Origin: Rhodocollybia butyracea
Lineage: Eukaryota > Basidiomycota > Agaricomycetes > Agaricales > Omphalotaceae
NCBI GenBank assembly: GCA_015501585.1
Contig: JADNRY010000182.1
Location: forward strand, 62,001 to 126,000
Reading direction: 5' to 3'
DNA: 64,000 nucleotides
Shown: positions 22,191 through 31,264 of the stretch, piece by piece
Position numbering within the stretch: the first letter of the stretch is position 1
Layout: each line of letters begins with the position of its first letter
The notes under the pieces: generated by a model
Told to the model about the DNA's origin: nothing
What the model saw: only the letters and a program-made list of their open reading frames with translations
The model's database searches: none
Made by a program: the position numbers and the translations under genes

Positions 22191-23006
22191 CTATACACTC
22201 TGAGCCATCGTATTGATCTCTGAAGCCATATCACGAAAAAGTACCGACGAGTACGTTGCACGTAGCGGTGCTCGGCAAAAGGGGCATTTTTCAATAAGCT
22301 GGAGGCAATAAGTACGCACAAGCAAGGCAACGAACTGAACCTTACTCTAATGCAATTTGCGCAGAGGAAGTGGTCACAGTTCTGAAAACTGGAAAACTGC
22401 GATGAACACACGCTCGAAGAACGAAGGGGAAACATACAACACCGGTCTACATTCGACAGTAGTCATTTTCTGCAAACAAATGGAGCATTCGATAAAATTT
22501 TTCAAGTTATCGAGATGCCCGCGTAGCTGGGAGTGCGGTCAGTATAAAAAAATATGTCAATACGAGTTACAACCTTTCGAATGCTTTCTCGGGCATCGCG
22601 GAGGTTGCCGTCTGATGCTGCGAGTTCTGCCTTGAGTTGGGTAATCTTCTCATTTTGTAGTGACCGTAGATTTTTCAAGTCCCACTTTTGGTCTTGGACA
22701 GTATCTCGGTATCCTTTAATGATCTTGATGAGGTTTAGCTTGCAGCGCTGGATTATCTGATACAAGTTTAAACTTACCTTCTTTGAGAGTTGTTGGGATT
22801 CTTCGAGTTCCTGCACGATTTGTACTTACTTGTGCATAGGCAAAAAATGTCCAGGGAGCGGGAGCTGCACGAGGCACTACCCCCTCGTCCATAGAAGCAG
22901 AATTTGGAGACTGTGGGTGTTCAGGTAACAGTCCTTCGTCCATAGAAATAGTGTTTAGGGGCTGCGTAGGGCCCCAAGGATTATACTGAAAATCGGGTGA
23001 GGACAT
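22191..23006 (-). CDS. Coiled-coil RING-finger protein (putative E3 ubiquitin ligase), copy 1
   Basis: Start at 23006 (MSSPDFQYNPWG). Exon 1 is 22830-23006, a coiled-coil exon (22574-22756) follows, then a GTTGTA...CCAG intron. The next exon reads LRGHLDNLKNFIECSICLQK. After further introns come SQNCDHFLCANCIR and LIEKCPFCRAPL, ending MAQSV at 22191. Together these give a C3HC4 RING with CSIC, NC-D-H, CANC and CPFC as the zinc ligands. RING domains bind ubiquitin-conjugating enzymes; the coiled coil probably mediates dimerisation or partner binding. All exons keep one frame. Between exon 1 and the coiled-coil exon a 73-nt interval is either one intron or two tiny introns (19 and 21 nt) around a 33-nt exon (ELEESQQLSKK). 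A second family member begins at the right window edge. Confidence 0.75.
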
Positions 23007-23341
23007 TGAGTTTTAAACGAACGGTTCTGCCAGACTCCTTTTGTTGATTTTTTTGATTCCAAGTCCAGCTGACCAACACTGCTTAAGTACAATAGTGTGA
23101 GAGGAACTAGGAACAAGGATGGCGTCAAACTACTATTTCTGTATTCACACACCACTCGCATTTATTGTCCTGAGATTTTTGTATGGTTCCAGGATTATCA
23201 AATCTTCGGTTTGTCATATTCCTACTCTGGCGAAGTAATAGAGTATACGTATTTATTGTTTATTTACTCATGGATAGTTGCCTAGCATCACCACCATCAA
23301 ATTTTAGATAACGGGGACTGGGCAATCCGTAATAGCACACG
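23007..23341. other. Short intergenic spacer between RING and WD40 genes
   Basis: No gene seen. Contains AT-rich sequence. Confidence 0.5.
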
Positions 23342-24911
23342 TCAGGGCAGAACCAATTCTGCTTTCCTGGGTATGCGAGTACGCTCTGTGGCTAACACCC
23401 TTTGGGGAGTCTGTTTCATACTTCTTGTTATAGGCAAATCAGTTACCATGCTACTGGGCTGCGAGCCCAGCATCTGTGCCCTACAAGCTGGGTAAGTAGA
23501 AAAATCAGCTAAGTACAAACGAAGGACGCACCCGTTTTGTATCAGAAATGCCAGGGTTGCTCCAAGCATCATTATTTGAATAAAATACTGAAGGTACTTT
23601 CTTTGCATCTGCATTCCAATCGTTCTGGAATCGCGTTTCCTCCAGACCAAAATGTCCGTATTTTTGTCGGTATCATGAGAGGGGGCAGCAAGTATAAAGT
23701 GCTGCCCGTCGGTTTGTGCAGTCTTGGAGGGGTCAGAGAAATACATTATCTGATAAAAGAACTGCTCACGAGTATTGTTTGGATCCAATTGTGGTTGCCG
23801 GTGTGGAGTTCATCAACAACTTCTTCTTTCCTTCTGTCAAATACGTACACAACACCGTGATCGCTTCCGCAAACGATAAGTTTGAAGCCTTCCGCAAAAT
23901 TCACCTGACGAGGCCTTGGGCGCGGCTTTTCTTCTTTGACAGGAAAATTCTTGAGTCGCGTGCCGTCAAAGCGGTATAGGGCAATCCCCTGGCCGGGATC
24001 ATCGATGCAGAAGACATTTTTGGCGACATCCACAGCAGCATTTCCTCTGAGGAGTTATCAGTGGAGTTACTATCGACGCAAACGATCTACCAACATCTGG
24101 TTTACAAGAACTTTTGTATTTTCTACGTTTCCATCGGTAGTGTTAAGAGTGTACCTGCCGCATTGTTTGTTAATTTGATTGAGAAAATCTAACTCTGAAA
24201 ACTCACAAAGTTCCATCGTACAGTGAAAATAAGAGCAATTGTGGCTCCTTTTTATCACCCTTATTCGAAAAAGCGAGCGACTTGGGTGTCACTCCCTGCA
24301 ACATCACGGAGAATCTGATTTTAAGATTCATGTCTACATCGAGGCTGAAAAGGTAGATATTTCCCGAGCGATTTCCTGCACCAAGATGACCGGCAACAGC
24401 GTCAAACGCAAGAGTCGTGATCTCACTGGCTCCAGCCAGCGAAAACGTGTAGCTTTCTTCAAAAGCCTAAATTCGCTGAGTAAATCAACTCATACAAATG
24501 CTATATATTCCTTACCGCTGTCCGAGAAGCGCTTTGCTTCAAGCATACCAGCTTTCCAGTTTGAGTTCCGTAAATTATGGCTTCATCGGGATCGTCTGAG
24601 CGCGAAATAAAAAGGATCGCGGTGGTGGCTCCGCGACTCCCAGCACCCTCAGGGCTAGGAATGCGCCGCTTTGTGACAAGATTCCAGATTTTGACACCAT
24701 CGGTACCTAAGAATGACCGATTAATCTGTTCGGAGTATGCTAGGAAAATCTTACCTCCGCTAGCTAATAGCTGACCATCGTCGGTGGCTGATAGACATAA
24801 CACAGGTCCGCAATGGCCTGTAAGTTTTCCATCTAACGTGTATGTACGACGAGTCGCCAAAATTTGAGGTTTTTGGATAAAAGTTGAGAGGAAGCGCATG
24901 AGAAGAGGCAC
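23342..24911 (-). CDS. WD40-repeat protein with C-terminal hydrophobic segment
   Basis: Translation in order on the minus strand: TYTLDGKLTGHCGPVLCLSA and DDGQLLASGG (first blade), an intron, DGVKIWNL with SRGATTAIL and GTQTGKLVC (second blade), AGASEITTLAFDAVAGHLGA with GNIYLFSLDVD (third), then KEPQLLLFSLYDGT, IALYRFDG, NFAEGFKLIVCGSDHGVVYVF and GQHFILAAPSHDTD with DILVW. After the blades comes a hydrophobic stretch, YFIQIMMLGATLAFLI, a likely single membrane segment. Introns of about 47-50 nt separate the blocks. WD40 propellers act as protein-binding platforms; partner unknown. The family is expanded in mushroom-forming fungi. Broken relatives lie at 0.65-1.1, 10.0 and 28.8 kb. The exact start (24911 or an internal ATG) and the last exon are uncertain. 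Confidence 0.7.
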
Positions 24912-25992
24912 CAGGCAATCGGGGGAGAAGAGGCACCAGGCGATCGGGGATGAAAGTACAGAGAATTACTTTTCCGCAGTGCTTTTGAGCGTTTTTTCAG
25001 CCTTCCAGGCTCGGAACAATTGCAATTCCTAACAGAACGAGAATTCCCTCCAAATGACAATAATAAATGTTTCCTGCGAAATTCAGTCCAGAAATTGGCC
25101 ACAGTAACTCAGATAGTCCTCTAAAACGGCAATGAAGTTCCAAATTCCTGACGATTCATAAATAACAAATAGCGAACGCTACGTGAATGACACAGGTTCC
25201 GTACCTGTGTGTCATAAGCCGACCGCGCAGCCTGGATTATAAAACAACAATAAAGAGATGCCACCAGCTTTCTCGAATGATCCAATGATTCCCAGTTATT
25301 TATTAGCTTGAGACTTCTTCCTCCTGTGTCGCTGTGAGGAACCAATCGGTTTCGATGACTTTGATTATGTGGGAGGTGCAGCGTAGAAGGAAGATGGTGC
25401 ACCGAAGCAGGTAAAGGCAGAGTTCGAAGTGACGGCACTAAGTTTATCCAAAAATTTGGGCTATGTGCTTTGCGCATAGCACCAATAGTGCCCCGAAGCT
25501 TGAAAATGGGTAGCACCAACAGCGGGTGGTGGAAATTCGAACGAAAGATAACACGTGCTGTGGGTCAATTATCTTCTTCGCCTGGTGTTATCGGTTATCG
25601 TCGGAGGCTTATCAATGGTTACAATACGTCTCCTGATACCTATCTCCTGCGAGATTATGTATTGAAGAAGTTCATTTTCGTTTGCGCAGTATTATGTATT
25701 GTTTTTATGGTTTTCACGGGGAAATAGGCATCAAAAACAATAAAAACTGGTGAATAGAGTGTCAGTGGCGCAGTCGGATACAGGAATCAAGGGATGTAAT
25801 ACATCTACAGTTGGGTGCTGCTTTCAGCGAAGAAAAACTCACATGCATAACCCTCGTCCACGTCGTCATCGTAGCCACTCAATGCGACACTATAGGCATC
25901 GGGCCCTCCCGAAATTCCTTTGTCACCTTCTTGATTGTAATCTTCCGACGCACGTTTAAATCTTATTTCCGACAAGTTGAAGTTCGTATTCT
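24912..25992. other. No confident gene; one small membrane-type frame
   Basis: Plus-strand frame 25506-25727 (MGSTNSGWWKFERK...) ends in a hydrophobic stretch, FIFVCAVLCIVFMVF. It could be a small tail-anchored protein but has no other support. The remainder shows only short frames. Confidence 0.35.
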
Positions 25993-27144
25993 TTACTTCG
26001 TAAGATGCCTGATAAGGCCATGCAGCATGGTCGAGACATCATCTACAGCCATAAACCAATCTTTCTCTAACCGAAGCCTCTCTTCCTCTTGAAGACTTGC
26101 TAATCCTTCATACCACCACTTAAGGCAAACAATGATAAGCAGCCAGCCATTATTACCGCATTTGTTGAGTCCTTGCCAATGATTTCCAAATGTGATGAGT
26201 GGGCCAGTTCTATTGTTCGATATCGAATCAAGTCTCCATGCTGGTTGGAGAGAACACCACCAGATCCAAAAACTCTCGGAAAAGCGTTGGACCAAGGTTA
26301 CTGTAAACAGCGCAGGGACAGCACCAGTTCTCCGCCTCCTCCAGTCATTGAGCATCGTTGGCTGGTTCAAGTCTGAAAGCCCGTGTTTCGAATTTTTCCA
26401 CAGGTTAAGTTCCTCAAGATGCATCCAACGTCGGATAAGTTCAGCATACTGAGTTCCGAAATCACAATTGACATAGAAAAACGCTTTATGAAACCATGCC
26501 GGAGCGGCTGGGAGAGGGCAAATCAACTCGATATCACCCTATTTTCCGGAGATTCAGAACTGAACAGGTTTGGCGATGAGATACTACCTACCGTAATCTC
26601 GCTGTGTGGGTGTTTAACATCACAAGCATCGTTCTCTTTGAGACTCCCCGTAGCTTGAGTGGACCCAGAAATCAGCGAAGGCGAGGTCGAAAAGTCGGAT
26701 ATCCCGTTTAGTTCGACCGACGTAGCTCCCCTAACTGGATGGTGTGATGTTTTCGAGTTTTCCATAGTTAAATAGGGGGCATCCTATAGAGGAGTGAAGA
26801 TGTGCATAAAGGGTCACAACAAACCATACCTGCTCGCACTGGACTCCCACTTCCACCTTAATAGATTCAACCGGCATTGTGATTGCGGCAACTTTCGCCT
26901 GAAGTTCATCAACTATCCCTTGCAGTTCATGAACTTTGGAGCGAAGGCATAGTATCTCGGAGACATCCTCGTCGTGATCGTCTTCTTCGTAGCCGTTGAT
27001 GACACGACTCCAGCGTGCTTTCTGTGAATCAATTTACGACGGCGAAAAGGGTACCAAGATACGACTTGCCTTCTTTGTACCGCCCAAAGTACTTTCTGGA
27101 CGGCGTTTGAGCGTCGCAGGGTAAAGGGGAGGCTTTTTTAGCAT
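25993..27144 (-). CDS. Coiled-coil / Trp-rich-domain family, copy B (intact)
   Basis: ATG at 27144 (MLKKPPLYPATLKRRPEST). A GC-AG intron (27022-27069) precedes KARWSRVINGYEEDDHDEDV and a coiled coil (LCLRSKVHELQGIVDELQAK). Two more introns lead, via a Ser-rich linker, into the C-terminal domain: APAWFHKAFFYVNCDFG, EELNLWKNSKHGLSDLNQP, TMLNDWRRRRTGAVPAL, FWIWWCSLQPAWR, GNHWQGLNKCGNNGWLLI and WFMAVDDVSTMLHGL, with the stop at 25993. The WWxSLQPxWR signature marks a family that I recognise from many Agaricomycete genomes, usually in repeat-rich regions, but which has no known function to me. All exons stay in frame, unlike copies A (15.8 kb), C (29.2 kb) and D (57.4 kb). Confidence 0.7.
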
Positions 27145-27707
27145 GGATAAACGTGAAAAAGGGAGTAGAGAGAGTAATACCCACTTTATCTAGCGATCAC
27201 ACTAAGGATGAAACAAATTTCAGGAGAAAAAAACAAAAGGCTAGAAGCCTCGTAGGTACAAAAAGGTGGGAATTCGTGTGAATCTCTTGTCAATTATCAT
27301 TTGTCAATTATCATCCTGTCAAACTCCAAGAGTCAGTCGAAATTTTCGAATTTCATTGTCGCCCGTTTTCTCCAGTGAAAGGCTGTCGTTTCTCAACGCG
27401 CGCGCTGGGCTTTAAGCGACAGGAGGATACAATGTGCGTCTCTTTCTAACATCGACCAGTGTAACTTAGTCAATTTTGAAAATCAATTACACCGGTCGCG
27501 TTAATACTTTTCGCACTGTTTGCCTCAGCTGACGTCAAACACTCGACAAAATTTCTGGTTCTTTTATCAGGGCTCAACTGAGTGAGAATCGTATTTGTCT
27601 TTTTTGAACTCAGTCTCCCACCACACATGGGTGTCCAAAGAGCCTTTACTCATTAACGGAATTAGGCCTCGTCAACACATATATAAGCGGTGAGAGCAAA
27701 GTTAACC
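27145..27707. other. Intergenic, nothing recognised
   Basis: A 14-bp tandem (TTGTCAATTATCAT twice) lies near 27288-27315. The rest contains no supported gene. Confidence 0.45.
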
Positions 27708-28430
27708 ATGCTCATTCTTGTGTACCTCAATTCCGCCGGAACGACCATGGTCATCACGGCAAAAGTCGAGTCTCCACTTCCAATTCTTCCAGCCGCAGTT
27801 TCCACAGAAATCAATTCATATGTCGAGTTTGGTACTGCCATCATGTATCCGTATCAGGCTGAAAATCTGTCGGAGCATGTATGTTCTGGCGATCCAAGCT
27901 ACTCTACCATTGGGTATGTGGATTTGTGTTCATTAGAATGTCAATTGTCATAATTTTTCTGCAGACCCGCGAGAACCCCACAGCACAAAGGCTTCACTCC
28001 TCAAGAGAGCATAGATTCAGCGTATACCCATTTTAATTCCTGCAAAGTCGCTGGAAAAGATATATGGACTGAATGGTTTACGCACCACAGCACCGAATAC
28101 TTGCAAACTCCACCACCTAATCGTCCTGGTCATATCCAAAACCGCACTTTATTTGTACTGGTCAACCCTGACATTGAGGCAGACATCCGAGCCCGTAGAC
28201 CACCAGAGGTAGTGGGTCTACCGCCGAAGTTAACCCAGTGCCTCACTGTATGGATATGGAAAGACAGTTTGCAGGAGTGGCGAACGATCCAATATGGTGA
28301 TGCCGAAATCATCAACGGCGAGTGGATGGCCCTGTCCTTGGGTGGAATTTCGGGGATTGAGCCCCGTTGGATAATTTTCGCGAGTTATTTAAAAGAGGAC
28401 TTCACGAGGCCTCGGCGAAGATCATGTTGA
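27708..28430 (+). CDS. Hypothetical two-exon protein
   Basis: Exon 1 (MLILVYLNSAGTTMVITAK..., ending PSYSTIG) and exon 2 (from 27965: PARTPQHKGFTPQES..., ending TRPRRRSC at 28430) are joined across GTATGTGG...TTCTGCAG with the frame kept. The second exon is hydrophilic, with EVVGLPPKLTQCLTVWIWK and GEWMALSLGGISGIEPRW. I do not recognise the family. The N-terminus is hydrophobic, and an upstream exon may exist. It is flanked by coiled-coil copies B and C. Confidence 0.45.
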
Positions 28431-28790
28431 ACTATGTTTACCGAGGAAAATGTTGTGCAAGAACGTAGTATTCTAAACTTTTCTACCTCTATCGAGAGAC
28501 CAAACAATTCCAGAAACCGCTTATCACGTTTGATGCACTTCGGAGGTAAAGGAATGAACACCCGTCCGTTGAGTATGAACGTGTGGCTCTGCAGGGATGC
28601 AATGACATTGCTTCGACTCCGCTCCCAGATTCAATTGTGTAGCGTAGGTAGGATAAGAGGAGAATGGCCTGCGTTGAAGCAGCTGAATTTTTGCCAAAGG
28701 GTCAAAAGAACAAAAGAGCATTCGTTGTCCCAGATCCGCATTGTTACCCTATATATACTAAGATGCGGGCCTGGCCGGCGTGAGAGGAAA
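28431..28790. other. No confident gene
   Basis: A plus-strand frame (28434-28838) overlaps the WD40 tail fragment in antisense and is unlikely to be real. Confidence 0.4.
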
Positions 28791-29150
28791 AACATCAGGG
28801 CAATTCTGCTTTCCTGCGTACCCGAGTCCGCTCCGTAGTCAACGCTCTTAGTTGGGTAGTGGGTTTCATCATACTCCTGGTCACAGGTAGGCTAAATGCC
28901 ATAGCCATACTACTGGGCTGCGAGCCAAGCATATGCACTCTACAACGTTGGTAAGTAAAAAAATTCTTTGCATCAGCATTCCAATCGTTCTGGAATCGCG
29001 TTTTCCCCAGACCGAAATATCTGTATCTGTATCGCGAGAGGGTGCAGTAAGTATAAAGTGTTGCCCATCAGTTTATGTAGCCTTAGAAAGAGTCAGAGAA
29101 TCTGTCGCTCTTTATTGTCTCCTTGGTTCGCAAAAGTAAGTATATACATT
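28791..29150 (-). pseudogene. WD40 gene 3'-end fragment
   Basis: Clear nucleotide similarity to 23342-23700, including the phrases CATTCCAATCGTTCTGGAAT and CTACTGGGCTGCGAGCC, with an internal deletion. Only the last exon region of the WD40 family gene is present, so it is a non-functional duplicate. It lies immediately 3' of coiled-coil copy C. Confidence 0.65.
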
Positions 29151-29205
29151 TGAAGTCAACACCCCGCATATATAACGCGTACGATGTGTATTTCCTACTT
29201 CGTAA

Positions 29206-30317
29206 GATGCCCAATAAGACCCTTCAGCATGGTCGAGACATCATCTACAGCCATAAACCAATCATTCTCTAACCGAAGCCTCTCTTCCTCTTCTTGTTAA
29301 ACCTTCATACCACCATAACAACAATAAGCAGCCAGCCATTATTACCACGTTTGTTGAGTCCTTGCCAAGGATTCCCAAATGTGAGGAGTGGGCCAGTTCT
29401 ATTGTTCGACATCGAATCAAGTCTCCATGCTGGTTGGAGAGAACACCACCAGATCCAAAAAGTTTCGGAAAAAACGTTGGACCAAGGCTACTGTAAACAA
29501 CGCAGGGACAGCACCAGCTCTCCGCTTCCTCCAGTCATCGAGCATCGTTGGCCGGTTCAAGTCTGAAAGTCCGTGTCGCGAATTCTTCCACAGGTTGAGT
29601 TCCTCAAGATGCATCCAACGCCGGATAAGTTCAGCATACTGAGGTCCGAAGTCACAATTGACATAGAAAAACGCTTTATGAAACCACGCCGGAGCGGTGG
29701 CCGGGGGAGGGCAAATCAACTCAGTACCACCCTGTTTTCCGGAGATTCAGAACTGAACAGGCTCGGCGATGAGATACTACCTACCGTGATTTCGCTGGGT
29801 GGGGGTGCTTCACATCCCAAGCATCATTCTCTTTCAGACTCCCGTAGCTTGAGTGGACCCAGAAATCAGCGAAGGCGAGGTCGAAAAGTTGGATATCCTG
29901 TTTAGTTCGAAAGCTTGACTAACTGTGAGTGATGATGGATGATAGAGGGCATCCTATAGAGGAGTGAAGATGTGCCTAGAGGGTTAGAACCATGCTTACC
30001 TGCTCACACTGGACTCCCACTTCTACCTTAATTGATTCAACTGGAATTGTGATTGCGGCAACTTTCGCCTGAAGTTCATCAACTATCCCTTGCAATTCAT
30101 GAACTTTGGAACGAAGGCATAGTATCTCGGAAACGTCCTCGTCGTGATCGTCTTCTTCGTAGCCATTGATGACGCGACTCCAGCGTGCTTTCTGTGAATA
30201 ATTCAATGACAAGGGCGAGAAGAGTACCGAGATACGACTTGCCTTCTTTGTACTGCCCAAAGGACTTCCTAGACGTCGTTTGAGCGTCGCAGGGTAAAGG
30301 GGAGGCTTTTTCAGCAT
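29206..30317 (-). pseudogene. Coiled-coil / Trp-rich-domain family, copy C (frameshifted)
   Basis: This matches copy B along nearly its whole length: MLKKPPLYPATLKRR at 30317, the same GC-AG first intron, the same coiled coil with DELQAKVAAIT, and APAWFHKAFFYVNCDFG with TMLDDWRKRRAGAVPAL. At VALVQRFF an extra A/T in a homopolymer (about 29465-29475) shifts the frame just before the Trp-rich block. The remaining 3' part is shortened (a gap near 29310-29330 relative to copy B). The duplication is young enough for B and C to align base by base, but C is broken. Confidence 0.7.
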
Positions 30318-31264
30318 GGATAAACGTGAAAAAGAGGGAGGAGAGAGGCAATACCCACTTTATCTAGGCGATATTCCGAAGGAGGAAACAACTTTCAGGA
30401 GGAAAAAACAAAAAGGCTAGTGCTGAACGCAGATCCCTCAACACGTACAAGGTGGGAATTCGTGTGAATTGTTATCCTGTCACTCTGTCCGAAATTCTCG
30501 AGTTTCATAGTCCCACATTTTCTCCAGATGGTGAACCATGAGGAGCATCCTCTGGAATACGAACCATCGGTCAGCCAGGATTGGTAGAACTGAAGAGACT
30601 GGTATACATAACTAATACCACCAGTACAAATTTAAGGGAATCCGACACTGCGAACTCTTCTATTTCAATGGTCTGGCAAGTTCTCATCTCCAAATTCACT
30701 TTGACGCAGTTTGAGCGCGGGAGCTGGAGATGAGAACGAGGTACAATTTGGAGTCCGTTGTGCACTGTGGTACAAGTTTCGTGTTGAAGTATATGTCGCC
30801 CCAGAGACAACCGGGAAAAAAGCAGGGGATCATCTGGGAGAAAAATCGGTATACGAGAAGGAAAACCAAATATTAAACACACACCTGCGTGTAACGAAGC
30901 CGTTATATTGGGTTATGGGAGGAAGGAGGGTCATCCAGTTTCTTTCGAAACTGGGCTACTTGATACGATTCGCCCGCTATGGCTAGCAACACTATATTCA
31001 GAAACGAAAGGTTGACAAAAGAAAAAAGAAGACATACCGCCGCTCCGATGCTCCTTCATTCTCAAGCCCGGCTGCAGAAAAAAGGCGTCAATTGAATTCA
31101 TAGGGCTAAGGGCGCGGAAAGGGCAGGCATGGAATTGTACGAAGCGAAGTGCAGCACCAGAGTTTGAAGCGTCTGCCGTCCGAGTGGCGCCAGGAGTCTC
31201 ACGTGACGTTTGCGATCCAGCTCTCAAATGTCACGTGGGTAACTTGCTTTCATTATCATATTAG
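30318..31264. other. No confident gene; upstream region of the JmjC-like gene
   Basis: Open frames at 30711-30986 (plus) and 30931-31227 (minus) lack motifs. The last 100 bases before 31265 are the presumed promoter. Confidence 0.4.

Noticed and set aside
23745..23792. 20-nt GTGAGC...ATCAG interval in the WD40 gene as a tiny intron
   Set aside because: A normal 47-nt intron ending CCAAG restores the conserved reading (TAQTDGQHF), so no tiny intron is needed.
25755..25775. TGGCGCAGTCGG resembling a tRNA A box
   Set aside because: No B box or acceptor pairing follows within 100 bases.
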